DNA of 64,000 nt from Arenibacter latericius DSM 15913 (GTDB lineage: Bacteria > Bacteroidota > Bacteroidia > Flavobacteriales > Flavobacteriaceae): assembly GCF_000424985.1 (NCBI RefSeq), contig NZ_AUKX01000012.1, positions 1 through 64,000 on the forward strand. Reading direction: 5' to 3'. Positions 53,563 through 64,000 of the stretch are shown here, one piece after another. Position 1 is the stretch's first letter, and every line of letters starts with the position of its first letter. The notes under the pieces were generated by a model. That model was not told where the DNA came from and searched no databases. It was given only the letters and a program-made list of their open reading frames with translations. The position numbers and the translations under genes are program-made.

Positions 53563-54378
53563 TTATTGATTCCCAAGAATTATTGGTAATCCAGACTCTC
53601 CACTTCCAATTACTATAACCTTAGCATTAGGAGATTCAGATAACTTTATTGTAGCATCTATTCCCTTGTCTTGAAGAATTCTATCATTAAGAGAAGCGCT
53701 TAGAATTAAGTTTGCATCAGCTTTACCCTGAGCTTCAATTCGAACTTTTTCAGCTTCTTTCTGTGCAGTTACCAATCTAAACTCATATTCCAAAGATTCT
53801 TGCTCTTGTTTCAATTTTCTTTCTATAGCTTCTTTAATGGTTGCTGGTAAAGTAACGTCTCTTACCAAGATATCATTTAGCTGAATATATTGATTTTGTA
53901 CAATCTTTTTTGATTCCTCAAAAATCTCATGCTGAATTGCATCTCTTTTGCTAGAATACAATTGTTCTGGAGTATACCGACCAACAACAGATCTAGCGGC
54001 TGAACGAATAGCAGGCAATAGAACCCTATGAACGTAATCTTCCCCTTTTTCTTGATGCAATCTTCCTAATTCCTGACGAACAGGCTCAAACCAGATAGAT
54101 GCATCCAATTTAATATCCAATCCATTGGAAGACAAAACATTCATTTTTTCAAAAACTTCTTGTTGCCTTACCTCGTAGATTGTTACATTATTCCAAGGAG
54201 CTACAAGGTTAAATCCTTCTCCTAAGGGCGGCTCATCGGTAACTACACCCCCTCCAAACGTTCGGTACAAAACACCTGCCTGACCAGAATCTATGGTGAC
54301 GGCAGATTTAGAAATTAATATTACTACAACAATAAAAGCAAAAACAATTGGCAACGCAATTTTAGGTAATTTATCCAT
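53563..54378 (-). CDS. Prohibitin-family SPFH membrane protein
   Basis: This 271-residue protein has one N-terminal membrane helix (about 8-24), an SPFH domain (VTIDSGQAGVLYRTFGG, VAPWNNVTIYEVRQQEVF) and a charged coiled-coil tail (KLKQEQESLEYEFRLVTAQ). Prohibitin-like proteins form large membrane rings that steer membrane proteases. It lies 12 bp downstream of the vWA membrane protein gene, likely the same operon. Confidence 0.9.
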   Translation of the reverse strand: MDKLPKIALPIVFAFIVVVILISKSAVTIDSGQAGVLYRTFGGGVVTDEPPLGEGFNLVAPWNNVTIYEVRQQEVFEKMNVLSSNGLDIKLDASIWFEPVRQELGRLHQEKGEDYVHRVLLPAIRSAARSVVGRYTPEQLYSSKRDAIQHEIFEESKKIVQNQYIQLNDILVRDVTLPATIKEAIERKLKQEQESLEYEFRLVTAQKEAEKVRIEAQGKADANLILSASLNDRILQDKGIDATIKLSESPNAKVIVIGSGESGLPIILGNQ

Positions 54379-54390
54379 TCAATTTATATA

Positions 54391-56424
54391 TTAAGTTAAT
54401 CCATTATATTTTCTAATAAACCATTCTAGCGCTAAGGCCAAAATAATTATGCCTAGGACGATTTTGAAATCAATCAAAGGTACAACATTTAGTTTGCTTT
54501 TTTGAGTAGGCACATATCTTTGGGCCGTGCTCAATGTATTAATCAAACTGTCTATTTCTTCTGGAAAAAACAGTTCCCCCTCAGTATTATCAGCAAGTCT
54601 ATTAAGCTTTTTATAATTACTGGAAGTAAATTGCTTCTCCACATCAAAATCTAAAATTGTAAAGCTACCACTCTTGCTTAAATTCTCCTTTTCTACCGTA
54701 GCGGAAAAATTATAAGTTCCTGGTTCTAGATTTCTTAGATCCGCTTCAAAATAATTACCCTTTAACAACATGGGAAGCTCTTGGATGCTATTTAAGGAAG
54801 TGTCCTTTATTTTTAGTTTGATAGTTGCATTGGGGTCCAACCTAAATGCTTCGTCAAAATAGGTGGCCTGTATAATAGCATTGTTGCTGTTATTATAAAT
54901 TGAATTAACATCAACACTAAACCTGTTTTTCCCAGTATTAGTGTTAAGATAAAGAAATAATTTCCCCCAAAAAGCATCAAAATCCTTAAAAGACCCTTCC
55001 TCTTTATAGGCATGCATCCGCCATTTCCATATATTTTCTCCTAATAGTAAAGCCGATTTTACATCGTCTTCTTCCATCACCGTTAAAAGCGGACTTCCCA
55101 TTGCTATTCCTTTACTACTCATATCCAATAAGCTTTCGTGGGGAGATAAAATAATTATTGGTCCCAAATCGGTTTCTAAGGGAGGAAAACCATTAAAAGA
55201 ATAATCCGATATATCAAATTTTGAAAATCCTGGGTTATCATCAGCAAATACTTCCTGATTTGGATATCCACTTTCTAAATCTATACCATTATGAGTTTTT
55301 TCTAAAAACTCCCAATCGGTATGCGTGCCACCAATAGTAAAGTAATTGGATTTTCGCGAAGCAATTTGTTTATATATGCCATCAAAAGAGGCATCAGGTT
55401 GATATAAAATGTACAGATCCACAGATGCTAGTTGAGCTACCTCTACATTAGGCCTATAAATGGAAGCAGAACGCTGTTCATTACTTTCCACTATTTTTTT
55501 TAAGGCCCCTATATCTGGATGAAGTATATTGGAAATTATAGCTACATTAGTTTTCTCATCCAACACCTCTAAGGCTAATTGCTTTTCATTATTAGCAATA
55601 TTCTTTTCATTTGCTAGTGGAGATAATTGAACACGAATATTTTTTACACCTACACTATTCGCTATAATCTGGGTGTTGATTGTCTTTGCGTTATTAGTCG
55701 CAGAAAGAGAAACAATTTCTTTGTGCGCTAATTTATTATTTATGAGCAGCTGTAATTCTGAGCTAACTGCCTTCTTACCTTCGTAGGATACAAATATTTC
55801 TAAAGGATATTTATTATTGAGAAAGGCATATTTATTACTATTTACACCTACTACTCTAATATCCTCATAAGTAGTAGTATCACCTAGTACAACTGGGTAA
55901 ATGGGGAGATTTTGTTTTTTCCCATAATACTCATAATCCTCCCCTATGGTCTGATTACCATCTGTAAAAAGCACTACTACAGTATTTAACTTACCATATA
56001 TTGTATTAATGCCATCTAAAGCTTTAAAAATATTTGTATTACTCTCTTCTAAAGTAATACTATCTCCTTCATTTAAATTATTTCCAAAAGTATAGGTAGC
56101 AAGATTAAATCGGTCTAACAAAGAAGATTGAGACGCTTTTAGTTGGGAAACTATGGTTTTAAATTTATCTCCCTCTACCCCCTGTATAGAGGATGAGTTA
56201 TCCATCAGTAAAACCAAATTGGTCTTTTCCGTTGATAGTATTCTGTGTTCGAATTTGGGATTTAGGAGAAGTAATAAAATTCCAAATACTGCAATAAACC
56301 GAAGAAGGGAAAGCCCATAATGTAACTTTCCCTTTCTTTTGGTCCTGTATTTGTATTGAAACAGTACAAGTACCAACGCAACTATTGCCGCAAGCAATAT
56401 ATATAGTACTGAATCTGTTTGCAT
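54391..56424 (-). CDS. Large vWA-domain membrane protein
   Basis: This 677-residue protein starts with two membrane helices (about 6-23 and 38-54), followed by a vWA domain with MIDAS residues in LLMDNSSSIQG (D75, S77, S79) and VVLFTDGNQTIGED. A long beta-rich region and a C-terminal helix (KIVLGIIILALALEWFI) complete it. The layout resembles Bat-type (aerotolerance) proteins, but a C-terminal membrane anchor plus extra domains sets it apart. It precedes the SPFH gene. Confidence 0.85.
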   Translation of the reverse strand: MQTDSVLYILLAAIVALVLVLFQYKYRTKRKGKLHYGLSLLRFIAVFGILLLLLNPKFEHRILSTEKTNLVLLMDNSSSIQGVEGDKFKTIVSQLKASQSSLLDRFNLATYTFGNNLNEGDSITLEESNTNIFKALDGINTIYGKLNTVVVLFTDGNQTIGEDYEYYGKKQNLPIYPVVLGDTTTYEDIRVVGVNSNKYAFLNNKYPLEIFVSYEGKKAVSSELQLLINNKLAHKEIVSLSATNNAKTINTQIIANSVGVKNIRVQLSPLANEKNIANNEKQLALEVLDEKTNVAIISNILHPDIGALKKIVESNEQRSASIYRPNVEVAQLASVDLYILYQPDASFDGIYKQIASRKSNYFTIGGTHTDWEFLEKTHNGIDLESGYPNQEVFADDNPGFSKFDISDYSFNGFPPLETDLGPIIILSPHESLLDMSSKGIAMGSPLLTVMEEDDVKSALLLGENIWKWRMHAYKEEGSFKDFDAFWGKLFLYLNTNTGKNRFSVDVNSIYNNSNNAIIQATYFDEAFRLDPNATIKLKIKDTSLNSIQELPMLLKGNYFEADLRNLEPGTYNFSATVEKENLSKSGSFTILDFDVEKQFTSSNYKKLNRLADNTEGELFFPEEIDSLINTLSTAQRYVPTQKSKLNVVPLIDFKIVLGIIILALALEWFIRKYNGLT

Positions 56425-56540
56425 TAAATTAAAATTTGCGCATCACTTTAAATCAAAATCGATTTTAAATAAGATGACATTTTTATGAGTATTGATTTTG
56501 TTTAAAGGTGGTCAATAAATTCATTGTCCACAAACAAAAT

Positions 56541-57290
56541 CTAGGTTAGCATCCCTCCATCCACATTTAACACCTGACCAGTAATATAGGCCGAAAGGTC
56601 TGACGCTAAGAATAAACAGGCATTAGCAACATCTTCTGGCGATCCTCCACGTTTTAATGGAATACCATCTCTCCATCCTTGTACTACCTTCTCATCTAAT
56701 TTATCCGTCATTTCAGTTTCTATAAACCCAGGAGCAATTGCATTACAACGGATGTTTCTAGAACCCAATTCTAAAGCAATAGATTTAGTAAAACCTATCA
56801 TTCCCGCCTTAGAAGCTGCATAGTTTGCTTGTCCAGCATTACCTTTCACCCCTACTACACTACTCATATTAATTATAGAGCCCTTTCTTTGTTTTAACAT
56901 GGTACGCTGTACAGCCTTGGTCATGTTAAAAACAGATTTTAGATTGATTTCTATTACTGAATCAAAATCACTCTCTCCCATTCTCATGAGGAGATTATCC
57001 TTGGTGATCCCTGCATTATTTATTAGAATATCGATTACGCCACCAAAATCTTCTAGAACTTGGGCCACCAATTTTTCTGAATCCTCAAAGCTTGCCGCGT
57101 TACTCTTATACGCTTTGGCTTTTACTCCTAATGCGGTTAATTCTTTTTCTAAGGCAAGTGCTGGAGCCTCACTGGAGCTGTAGGTAAAGGCAACATTTGC
57201 ACCATGCTGTGCAAAAACCTGTGCTATACCCATGCCTATTCCTCTACTGGCACCCGTAATAATTGCGTTTTTTCCTTCTAGTAGCTTCAT
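56541..57290 (-). CDS. fabG: 3-oxoacyl-ACP reductase FabG
   Basis: This 249-residue SDR enzyme reduces 3-oxoacyl-ACP with NADPH. It has the NADP loop ITGASRGIGMGIA, the NNAGIT motif, the catalytic serine and YAASK in SSVVGVKG...YAASKAG, and GFIETEMTD. The ATG at 57288-57290 is chosen; a start 26 codons upstream would add an unrelated lysine-rich tail. Confidence 0.94.
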   Translation of the reverse strand: MKLLEGKNAIITGASRGIGMGIAQVFAQHGANVAFTYSSSEAPALALEKELTALGVKAKAYKSNAASFEDSEKLVAQVLEDFGGVIDILINNAGITKDNLLMRMGESDFDSVIEINLKSVFNMTKAVQRTMLKQRKGSIINMSSVVGVKGNAGQANYAASKAGMIGFTKSIALELGSRNIRCNAIAPGFIETEMTDKLDEKVVQGWRDGIPLKRGGSPEDVANACLFLASDLSAYITGQVLNVDGGMLT

Positions 57291-57478
57291 CTTTATAATT
57301 TCTTTGTTGTTGATCAAATATAAGTTTTGTTTTTCCCGAATTAAAATTTTTATCCATAATGCGTTCAAGTTTTTATAAATTCAATAGCTATGGAAAAAGA
57401 AAATTCCGTTTATCCTGCTGCTTCCGATTAAATCGGAAAAATACAGAACAAACGGAATTTAATATAATTAAGAAATAA

Positions 57479-58351
57479 TTATCCCATTACTTCTTTAACT
57501 TTTAATCCTATCTCAGCAGGAGAGTCAACCACATGGATTCCACATTCTCTCATAATTGCTTTTTTAGCTTGGGCGGTATCATCACTACCTCCAACAATAG
57601 CACCGGCGTGACCCATAGTTCTACCTGCAGGGGCAGTTTCACCAGCAATAAAACCAATTATTGGTTTTTTGCTACCACTCTCTTTATACCATTTTGCAGC
57701 ATCTGCTTCTAACTGGCCACCTATTTCTCCAATCATAACAACAGCTTCCGTTTCCGGATCGTTGATTAACAATTCAACAGCTTCTTTAGTAGTAGTTCCA
57801 ATAATAGGATCCCCTCCAATTCCAATAGCTGTAGTAATACCAAGACCTTGACGAACTACTTGGTCAGCAGCTTCATAAGTTAAAGTTCCTGACTTAGAAA
57901 CAATTCCTACACTTCCTTTTTTAAACACAAAACCAGGCATAATTCCCACTTTTGCTTCTCCTGGAGTAATTACTCCTGGACAGTTTGGACCTATTAAACG
58001 ACAATCTTTTCCTTTAATATAGTCGTATGCCATTACCATATCGGCAACAGGTATTCCTTCTGTAATTGTAATGATCACTTTTATACCGGCACTTGCCGCT
58101 TCCATAATAGCATCTGCCGCAAAGGCTGGTGGTACAAAAATAATGGTAGTATCTGCTCCTACCTTTTGTACAGCTTCCTCTACGGTGTTAAACACGGGTC
58201 TCCCCAAATGCTCTTGTCCTCCCTTTCCTGGAGTAACACCTCCAACAACATTGGTACCATATTCAATCATTTGTTCGGCGTGAAAAGTACCTTCGCTACC
58301 TGTAAAACCCTGAACAATAATCTTGGAATCCTTGTTTACTAAAACGCTCAT
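57479..58351 (-). CDS. sucD: Succinate-CoA ligase alpha subunit SucD
   Basis: This 290-residue protein has the CoA-binding fold ([16 protein letters not shown]), [12 protein letters not shown] and the phosphohistidine in [12 protein letters not shown]. The beta subunit SucC is not adjacent, which is the usual separation in flavobacteria. Confidence 0.96.
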   Translation of the reverse strand: MSVLVNKDSKIIVQGFTGSEGTFHAEQMIEYGTNVVGGVTPGKGGQEHLGRPVFNTVEEAVQKVGADTTIIFVPPAFAADAIMEAASAGIKVIITITEGIPVADMVMAYDYIKGKDCRLIGPNCPGVITPGEAKVGIMPGFVFKKGSVGIVSKSGTLTYEAADQVVRQGLGITTAIGIGGDPIIGTTTKEAVELLINDPETEAVVMIGEIGGQLEADAAKWYKESGSKKPIIGFIAGETAPAGRTMGHAGAIVGGSDDTAQAKKAIMRECGIHVVDSPAEIGLKVKEVMG

Positions 58352-58423
58352 TATATTTTTCGTTTAATTATTAAAGCAAAAATATAGATTTGAAAAGATA
58401 TTCTAAACTATTCCTTCGCTTAT

Positions 58424-59356
58424 TTATTTATCTAATTTTTTTAATATGGTGGGGATCTGTTTTATATAGGCCAATTGCTTTAATCTCTCCCTTGCCTCCT
58501 CTGCGGGGCTACCAAAATAATTTTTACCTCCTTCTAAGGATTTAGAAACTCCTGTTTGTGCTAAAACTACAGCTTTCTTCCCTATTGTGGTGGCACTAGT
58601 TACTCCAACTTGTCCCCAAAGTGTGACCTCGTCCTCAATAACGACGCACCCTGCTATCCCAGTCTGAGAAGCAATAAGGCAATGTTCTCCAATCACAGTA
58701 TCATGACCAACATGAACTTGATTATCTATTTTGGTACCTTTTTTAATCAATGTATCACCAGTAACCCCTTTATCTAAAGTACAAACTGCCCCAATTTCTA
58801 CATTGTCTTGAATAACTACCCTACCTCCAGATAGCAATTTATCAAACCCGTCGGGTCTTTTCTTGTAATAAAATGCATCTGATCCCAAAACAGTCCCTGA
58901 ATGAATTATAACATTATTGCCAATAACACAATTATCATAAATAGAAACATTGGAATGAATAAGGCAATTATCCCCTATAGTCACATTGTTTCCAATAAAA
59001 GAATTAGGTTGTATTATGGTGTTTTTACCAATTTTGGCGCTGCTAGAAATAGCACTTGCCGATTTTTCAAAGGGCTTAAAAAACTGTGTTAAAGCGTTAA
59101 AGTCCTTAAATGGATCCTCGGAAATTAAAAGAGCCTTTCCAGGAGGACAGTCAACCTTTTTATTAATTAGTACCACAGTGGCCTTGCTGTTCAAAGCTTT
59201 TTCATAATACTTAGGATGATCTACAAAAACGATTTCTCCTTCTTGAACCACATGAATCTCATTCATTCCCAATATAGGAAACTCCTCGTCCCCCACATAT
59301 TCAGAATTTATTATGGTGGCAATTTGTTTTAGGGTATATGGGGATGGAAATCTCAT
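58424..59356 (-). CDS. LpxD-like N-acyltransferase paralogue
   Basis: This 310-residue left-handed beta-helix protein has an N-terminal UDP-GlcNAc-like domain and repeated hexapeptides (KIGKNTIIQPNSFIGNNV and after). It aligns with LpxD but is shorter, and the true LpxD is 3 kb upstream in the same gene string. The LpxD catalytic histidine region is present as NQVHVGHDTVIGEHC. It may acylate another sugar or be a lipid A variant enzyme. Confidence 0.88.
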   Translation of the reverse strand: MRFPSPYTLKQIATIINSEYVGDEEFPILGMNEIHVVQEGEIVFVDHPKYYEKALNSKATVVLINKKVDCPPGKALLISEDPFKDFNALTQFFKPFEKSASAISSSAKIGKNTIIQPNSFIGNNVTIGDNCLIHSNVSIYDNCVIGNNVIIHSGTVLGSDAFYYKKRPDGFDKLLSGGRVVIQDNVEIGAVCTLDKGVTGDTLIKKGTKIDNQVHVGHDTVIGEHCLIASQTGIAGCVVIEDEVTLWGQVGVTSATTIGKKAVVLAQTGVSKSLEGGKNYFGSPAEEARERLKQLAYIKQIPTILKKLDK

Positions 59357-59390
59357 GTTTTAGAATATTATTATACAGGTACCTTGAAAA

Positions 59391-59954
59391 TTACTTAACC
59401 CGCTCTATATAAGCTCCTTTTTCTGTATCTACCTTCACCTTATCTCCTTCATTAATAAAGAGAGGTACGTTTATAGTAGCCCCAGTTTCAACAGTAGCTG
59501 GCTTAGTAGCATTGGTAGCAGTATTCCCTTTTACGCCAGGTTCTGTATACGTCACCTCTAAAATTACACTTGCAGGCATATCTACGGATAAAGGCATACT
59601 GTCTTCCGTATTAAAAAGAATAGTAACTACTTCTCCTTCTTTTAATAGGTTGGGTGCGTCCAAGGCACTTTCTTGAAGGGAAATCTGATTATAATCATCC
59701 GTATTCATAAAATGATACATTTCCCCTTCAGAATAAAGAAACTGATAAGATCTAGTTTCTACCCGAACGTCATCTAATTTATGTCCAGCTGAAAAAGTGT
59801 TTTCCAAAACTTTCCCCGTACTTACGCTCTTTAATTTTGTTCTCACAAAAGCAGGACCTTTCCCTGGTTTTACATGAAGAAATTCAATTATTTTATAAAT
59901 ATCACTGTTGTACCTTATGCACAGTCCTTTTCTTATATCTGATGTAGTAGCCAT
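59391..59954 (-). CDS. efp: Elongation factor P
   Basis: This 187-residue three-domain protein relieves ribosome stalling at polyproline. The modifiable lysine is in EFLHVKPGKGPAFVRTK. It lies between lpxA and the LpxD paralogue, a common flavobacterial order. Confidence 0.96.
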   Translation of the reverse strand: MATTSDIRKGLCIRYNSDIYKIIEFLHVKPGKGPAFVRTKLKSVSTGKVLENTFSAGHKLDDVRVETRSYQFLYSEGEMYHFMNTDDYNQISLQESALDAPNLLKEGEVVTILFNTEDSMPLSVDMPASVILEVTYTEPGVKGNTATNATKPATVETGATINVPLFINEGDKVKVDTEKGAYIERVK

Positions 59955-59959
59955 ATTTT

Positions 59960-60745
59960 CTAATTATTACTAAAGTATCCTTTCATTATTCCTCGTTGCG
60001 AGTCTCTTATAAACTGTAAGATTTCATCCCTTTCAGGGGTGGCTTCCATTTCAGCTTCAATAATTTGAAGCGCTTGAGAATTGTTATAATTTTGTTGATA
60101 TAATATCCTATAAATGTTTTGTATCTCTCTGATTTTCTCAGAGACAAACCCACGTCTTCTTAAGCCAACGGAATTAATCCCAACATAAGAAAGAGGTTCT
60201 CTAGCCGCTTTTACAAAAGGCGGAACATCTTTTCTTACCAATGACCCTCCGGTAACAAAGGCATGTCTACCTATAGATACAAATTGATGCACCGCTACCA
60301 AGCCAGCAAGAATAACATTATCCCCTATGCTAACGTGACCTGCAAGAGTTGAGTTATTAGAGAAAATACAATTATCCCCAACAAGACAATCATGTGCCAC
60401 ATGGCAGTATGCCATTATAAGGCAATTATCACCTATAACAGTTTTCATTCGGTCTGATGTACCTTTATGGATAGTAGCACACTCCCTAATAGTAGTGTTA
60501 TTTCCTATTACAACGGTAGTCTCCTCCCCATCGTACTTTAAGTCTTGCGGAGGTGCAGAAATTACAGCCCCAGGAAAAATATTGCAATTTTTCCCTATCC
60601 TAGCTCCGTCCATAATGGTAACATTTGATCCTATCCATGTACCTTCTCCAATAACTACGTTATTGTGGATTGTGGTAAAAGGATCTACTACCACGTTTTT
60701 AGCGATTTTAGCGCCTGGGTGAATATATGCCAGCGGTTGATTCAT
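59960..60745 (-). CDS. lpxA: UDP-N-acetylglucosamine acyltransferase LpxA
   Basis: LpxA starts lipid A synthesis. The 261-residue protein has hexapeptide repeats, the catalytic histidine in IMAYCHVAHDCLVGDNC, and the C-terminal helical domain with GINSVGLRRRGF. It starts three bases after the lpxC-fabZ stop. Confidence 0.96.
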   Translation of the reverse strand: MNQPLAYIHPGAKIAKNVVVDPFTTIHNNVVIGEGTWIGSNVTIMDGARIGKNCNIFPGAVISAPPQDLKYDGEETTVVIGNNTTIRECATIHKGTSDRMKTVIGDNCLIMAYCHVAHDCLVGDNCIFSNNSTLAGHVSIGDNVILAGLVAVHQFVSIGRHAFVTGGSLVRKDVPPFVKAAREPLSYVGINSVGLRRRGFVSEKIREIQNIYRILYQQNYNNSQALQIIEAEMEATPERDEILQFIRDSQRGIMKGYFSNN

Positions 60746-60748
60746 CGA

Positions 60749-62155
60749 TTATTTCTTTTTAACTATTTGCGCCATCATTTCTGCTTCGCACACTAATTTA
60801 TTATTGGCATAAGCATACGCCTGCATATGACAAATTCCTCTACGTATTGGAGAAATAAGGCTACAATGGAAAACCAAGGTATCTCCTGGTAATACCTTTT
60901 GTTTAAATTTAACGTTATCTATCTTCATAAAGAAGGTAAGATAGTTTTCTGGATCGGGCACCGTACTTAATACAAAAATACCCCCTGTTTGAGCCATAGC
61001 CTCTACTTGAAGCACTCCAGGCATAACAGGCGCTCCTGGGAAATGTCCCACAAAGAATTGCTCATTCATGGTTACATTCTTCATTCCCACTACATGCTGA
61101 TCTGAGAGTTCTAATATTCTATCGATCAATAAAAATGGAGGTCTGTGAGGCAACATATCCATAATCTGATGGATATCCATTAAAGGAGGCTGATTTAAAT
61201 CGTACTGAGGAACATAATTCCTTTTTTCCAATTTAATAATTTTCGATAATTTTTTAGCAAATTGAGTATTTACAAAATGTCCAGGTTTATTAGCAATTAC
61301 CTTACCTCTAATCCTAGTCCCAATTAAAGCCAAATCTCCAATTACATCAAGAAGTTTATGCCTTGCCGCCTCATTAGGATGATGCAAGGTTAAATTATCC
61401 AATATACCATTAGGCTTAATAGATAATTTCTCCTTGTTAAAGGATTTTTCCAATTTCTTCATCGTAGCATCAGAAATCTCCTTATCTACGTAAACAATAG
61501 CATTATTAAGGTCACCTCCTTTAATAAGGCCATGATCTAATAACGCCTCCAACTCATGCAAAAAACTAAATGTTCTTGCATTTGCTATATCGGTTTTAAA
61601 ATCACTTAATTTTTCTAAAGTGGCATTTTGTGTCCCTAAGACTTTTGTGCCAAAATCCACCATGGTGGTTACCTGATATGTATCTGATGGAATGATAGTA
61701 ATCTCACTTCCAGTAGCTTCATCCTTATATGAAATTACATCTTTTACAACGTACTCTTCCCTTTCAGCATCTTGCTCCATAATTCCGGCACTTTCCAAAG
61801 CTTCTACAAAATACTTGGAAGAGCCATCCATTATAGGAGGTTCTGGGGAGTCTAACTCAATAATAACGTTGTCTATTTCCAATCCTACTAAAGCAGCCAA
61901 AACATGCTCAGAAGTCTGAATTTTAACACCGCGCTTTTCTAAATTGGTTCCCCTTTGGGTGTTTACCACATAATTGGCATCTGCCTCAATAATGGGTTCC
62001 CCTTCTAAATCTACACGTTTAAACGCGTATCCATGATTCTCTGGGGCCGGTACAAATTTCAATGTAACATTTCCCCCTGTATGCAAACCAACACCCTCAA
62101 GTGTTACCTCCTTTGCAATTGTCCGTTGTTTTATTTTTGTTTTACCCACCGTCAA
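60749..62155 (-). CDS. lpxC-fabZ: Bifunctional LpxC deacetylase/FabZ dehydratase
   Basis: This 468-residue fusion is typical of Bacteroidetes. The LpxC part (about 1-310) has GVGLHTGG, the zinc region [16 protein letters not shown] and [20 protein letters not shown]. The FabZ part (about 320-468) has [13 protein letters not shown] and [20 protein letters not shown] with the catalytic H and E. It overlaps lpxD by four bases. Confidence 0.97.
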   Translation of the reverse strand: MTVGKTKIKQRTIAKEVTLEGVGLHTGGNVTLKFVPAPENHGYAFKRVDLEGEPIIEADANYVVNTQRGTNLEKRGVKIQTSEHVLAALVGLEIDNVIIELDSPEPPIMDGSSKYFVEALESAGIMEQDAEREEYVVKDVISYKDEATGSEITIIPSDTYQVTTMVDFGTKVLGTQNATLEKLSDFKTDIANARTFSFLHELEALLDHGLIKGGDLNNAIVYVDKEISDATMKKLEKSFNKEKLSIKPNGILDNLTLHHPNEAARHKLLDVIGDLALIGTRIRGKVIANKPGHFVNTQFAKKLSKIIKLEKRNYVPQYDLNQPPLMDIHQIMDMLPHRPPFLLIDRILELSDQHVVGMKNVTMNEQFFVGHFPGAPVMPGVLQVEAMAQTGGIFVLSTVPDPENYLTFFMKIDNVKFKQKVLPGDTLVFHCSLISPIRRGICHMQAYAYANNKLVCEAEMMAQIVKKK

Positions 62156-63168
62156 TTCTTTTTTTCGATATCTTCTATTCTATTAATAATTTTCGGTAAA
62201 TTTTTAAAATGCACGTAAGATTTGTTAAAATCACCATAATTTAATGCTGGTGACCCCTGCAAGGTCTCATTATCTGAAACATTCCTACCAATACCGGTTT
62301 GTGCCTGTACCTTTACATAGTCTCCTATAGTAATATGTCCTACAATACCTACTTGCCCGCCTATCATACAATACTTGCCAATCTTAGTAGATCCGGCAAC
62401 TCCTGTTTGGGCAGCAATAACGGTATGCTCTCCAATTTCCACATTATGGGCAATCTGAATCTGATTATCTAATTTAACCCCTTTCCTTAAAATAGTAGAC
62501 CCTAAGGTTGCCCTATCTATAGTAGTACCAGCTCCCACCTCTACATCGTCTTCTAGGATAACATTTCCTGTCTGCGGAACTTTAGAATACTCATTATTCT
62601 CATTAGGTGAAAATCCAAAACCGTCTGCCCCAACTACTACTCCACTATGTAACACACAGTTATTACCTATAATAGTTTCTGAATAGACTTTGGCCCCCGC
62701 AAAAATAACAACATTATCCCCTATTTCCACATTATCCCCTATATAGGCGTTAGGATAAATTTTTACATTGTTACCAATCTTTACATTACTACCTACATAG
62801 GCAAAGGCTCCTAAATACAAATCTTCACCATAGGTTGCTGTTTCCGATAAAAATACCGGACTCTCAATGCCTACTTTATTATTTTTCACCTTATTATAAT
62901 ACTCCAGTAATTTGGAGAACGAAGTGTACGCATCATCTACTTTAATTAAAGTAGTGGTAAGGTTATGTTCGGGTACAAAATCCCGATTCACTATTGTCAC
63001 AGATGCTTTAGTAGTATATATATAAGAGGTATACTTAGGGTTTGCTAGAAATGTCAACGACCCTTCTTCACCCTCTTCAATCTTAGACAATTTATGAACA
63101 GCGATTTCTGGATTTCCCTCAACATCCCCGTCTAATATACCTGCGATTTGACTAGCTGTAAATATCAT
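62152..63168 (-). CDS. lpxD: UDP-3-O-acylglucosamine N-acyltransferase LpxD
   Basis: This 338-residue protein adds the second hydroxyacyl chain. The ATG at 63166-63168 ([20 protein letters not shown]) is chosen since earlier starts overlap the HD gene and give a non-family start. The catalytic histidine is in [15 protein letters not shown]. It is the first lipid A gene of the string. Confidence 0.95.
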   Translation of the reverse strand: MIFTASQIAGILDGDVEGNPEIAVHKLSKIEEGEEGSLTFLANPKYTSYIYTTKASVTIVNRDFVPEHNLTTTLIKVDDAYTSFSKLLEYYNKVKNNKVGIESPVFLSETATYGEDLYLGAFAYVGSNVKIGNNVKIYPNAYIGDNVEIGDNVVIFAGAKVYSETIIGNNCVLHSGVVVGADGFGFSPNENNEYSKVPQTGNVILEDDVEVGAGTTIDRATLGSTILRKGVKLDNQIQIAHNVEIGEHTVIAAQTGVAGSTKIGKYCMIGGQVGIVGHITIGDYVKVQAQTGIGRNVSDNETLQGSPALNYGDFNKSYVHFKNLPKIINRIEDIEKKN

Positions 63169-63191
63169 GGGCACAAAAGTAAGAAAAATAG

Positions 63192-64000
63192 TTAAACTGC
63201 CACTTTTGGATAGCACATATAATATTTCACCACCGTTTTCGAAAGCGCTTTCAAATATTGTTGATCAGAAGCTTTGGCTATATCCATTATTTTTCCATTA
63301 GCTCTTAATATACCTATATGCTGATACTCTGCATCATAAGCTTGATTGTGGGTCTGACCAGTAAATACAAAATATGCAGTCTCCTCATCCGATAGGTTAT
63401 GCGTATTTTTAAACTTTAAAAATTGTTTTTGTAGTCGCTCTTGATTAATCGGTTTGTTTTTTAACTTAACATGCAGAAATCGACGATTTACAATCATTTT
63501 ACACAACCTAGATAGAACAAAATCATCATGATCTTGCCAAGATTTAACAGCCCACATAATATCAACATCATCTAGTTTGGCAAATTTATCTAGCATTTCA
63601 GGTGTAAATTCTTCTTTAGAAATTTTATTTTCCATAAAATATCTCAAAGCACTGCTGCAAGGCAAATTCTCCCCAGACAATAAGAGCTCTTTGGCCCTTT
63701 TTAAAATTCTAATCAACAACTGCTCTCCTACCAATCCCGTTTTATGCAAATATACCTGCCAATACATAAAACGCCTCGCCATCAAAAATTTCTCTACTGA
63801 GTAAATTCCTTTTTCCTCTACTACCAGCTCTCCATTATAAACATTAAGCATAGTTAATAGCCTCTCAGAATTAATATTCCCCTCTGCCACTCCAGTATAA
63901 AAACTATCTCTTTTTAAATAGTCCATCCGATCCATATCTAATTGACTAGATACAAGCTGATTTAAATACTTTTTAGGATATTCACCTTTAAAAATTGAAA
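63192..64000 (-). CDS. HD-domain phosphohydrolase (dGTPase-like), C-terminal part
   Basis: The frame remains open to the window edge, so the true start is to the right; an internal ATG at 63935 is not the start. The visible part begins [20 protein letters not shown] followed by [15 protein letters not shown], the late block of the dGTPase-like HD family that carries substrate-binding D and Y residues. The HD motif itself is outside. Its stop is 23 bp before the lpxD start. The function is probably dNTP or nucleotide hydrolysis. Confidence 0.9.
   Translation of the reverse strand, partial: SIFKGEYPKKYLNQLVSSQLDMDRMDYLKRDSFYTGVAEGNINSERLLTMLNVYNGELVVEEKGIYSVEKFLMARRFMYWQVYLHKTGLVGEQLLIRILKRAKELLLSGENLPCSSALRYFMENKISKEEFTPEMLDKFAKLDDVDIMWAVKSWQDHDDFVLSRLCKMIVNRRFLHVKLKNKPINQERLQKQFLKFKNTHNLSDEETAYFVFTGQTHNQAYDAEYQHIGILRANGKIMDIAKASDQQYLKALSKTVVKYYMCYPKVAV

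Noticed and set aside
1-64000. tRNA, rRNA or CRISPR arrays
   Set aside because: No cloverleaf ending in a TTC-type arm, no rRNA-like sequence and no regularly spaced identical repeats with unique spacers were seen. The 14-bp array at 6676 has no spacers.

Overview
The window is chromosomal DNA from a member of the Bacteroidetes, almost certainly a marine-type Flavobacteriaceae. The evidence is a low-GC sequence without Shine-Dalgarno sites, several TAnnTTTG-type -7 boxes, a short 287-residue RpoD without region 1.1, the lpxD / lpxC-fabZ / lpxA / efp / lpxD-like / sucD gene string, a single complete his operon with fused hisB and hisIE, and many small flavobacterial families (DUF6155, DUF2461, DUF1853). 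I found no rRNA, tRNA, CRISPR array or prophage.

Layout. 1-6.7 kb is the most accessory part. It holds the start of an IS256-type transposase cut by the window edge, a TPR/membrane class III adenylate cyclase with a small secreted partner, a divergent orphan Pycsar-effector-like membrane protein, a secreted amidohydrolase, a SpoT-like HD hydrolase, and 1.2 kb of repeat-filled non-coding DNA. 6.75-15.4 kb is one minus-strand operon for a periplasmic isoquinoline-oxidoreductase/xanthine-dehydrogenase-type molybdoenzyme (iorA, iorB) and its cofactor (moaD, moaA, mobA, moeB-rhodanese, moeA, xdhC, mocA); moaC, moaE and mog are absent. 15.5-21.5 kb carries a NagB-like deaminase, a vWA lipoprotein, an OmpA lipoprotein and a three-gene envelope cluster (3D protein, amidase, M14 peptidase). 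21.5-28.2 kb has a one-domain DEAD-box protein between two near-identical structured repeats, menB, a glycosyltransferase plus SF2 helicase pair, and rpoD. Just beyond rpoD, on the other strand, are two tandem related ORFs of 32 and 33 codons.

29-45.7 kb is mostly housekeeping: dipeptidase, thioesterase, cysE-cysM, corA, truA, a MoxR-type AAA+/vWA pair, and a GH109-like Gfo/Idh/MocA protein. It also contains an ATP-sulfurylase-like protein whose sulfate-binding QxRN motif is lost and whose promoter overlaps a perfect palindrome. 45.9-53.5 kb is the his operon (hisG-D-C-B-H-A-F-IE) behind a His-rich leader peptide and attenuator hairpin. 53.5-64 kb is a minus-strand block with an SPFH protein, a vWA membrane protein, fabG, sucD, an lpxD paralogue, efp, lpxA, lpxC-fabZ, lpxD and an HD phosphohydrolase that runs off the right edge.

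The best candidates for undescribed biology are the paired micro-ORFs downstream of rpoD, the DEAD protein bracketed by two structured repeats, the altered-active-site sulfurylase with its operator, the orphan Pycsar-like effector, and the nearly leaderless His leader peptide. All functional calls are read from sequence motifs only; no database search was possible.
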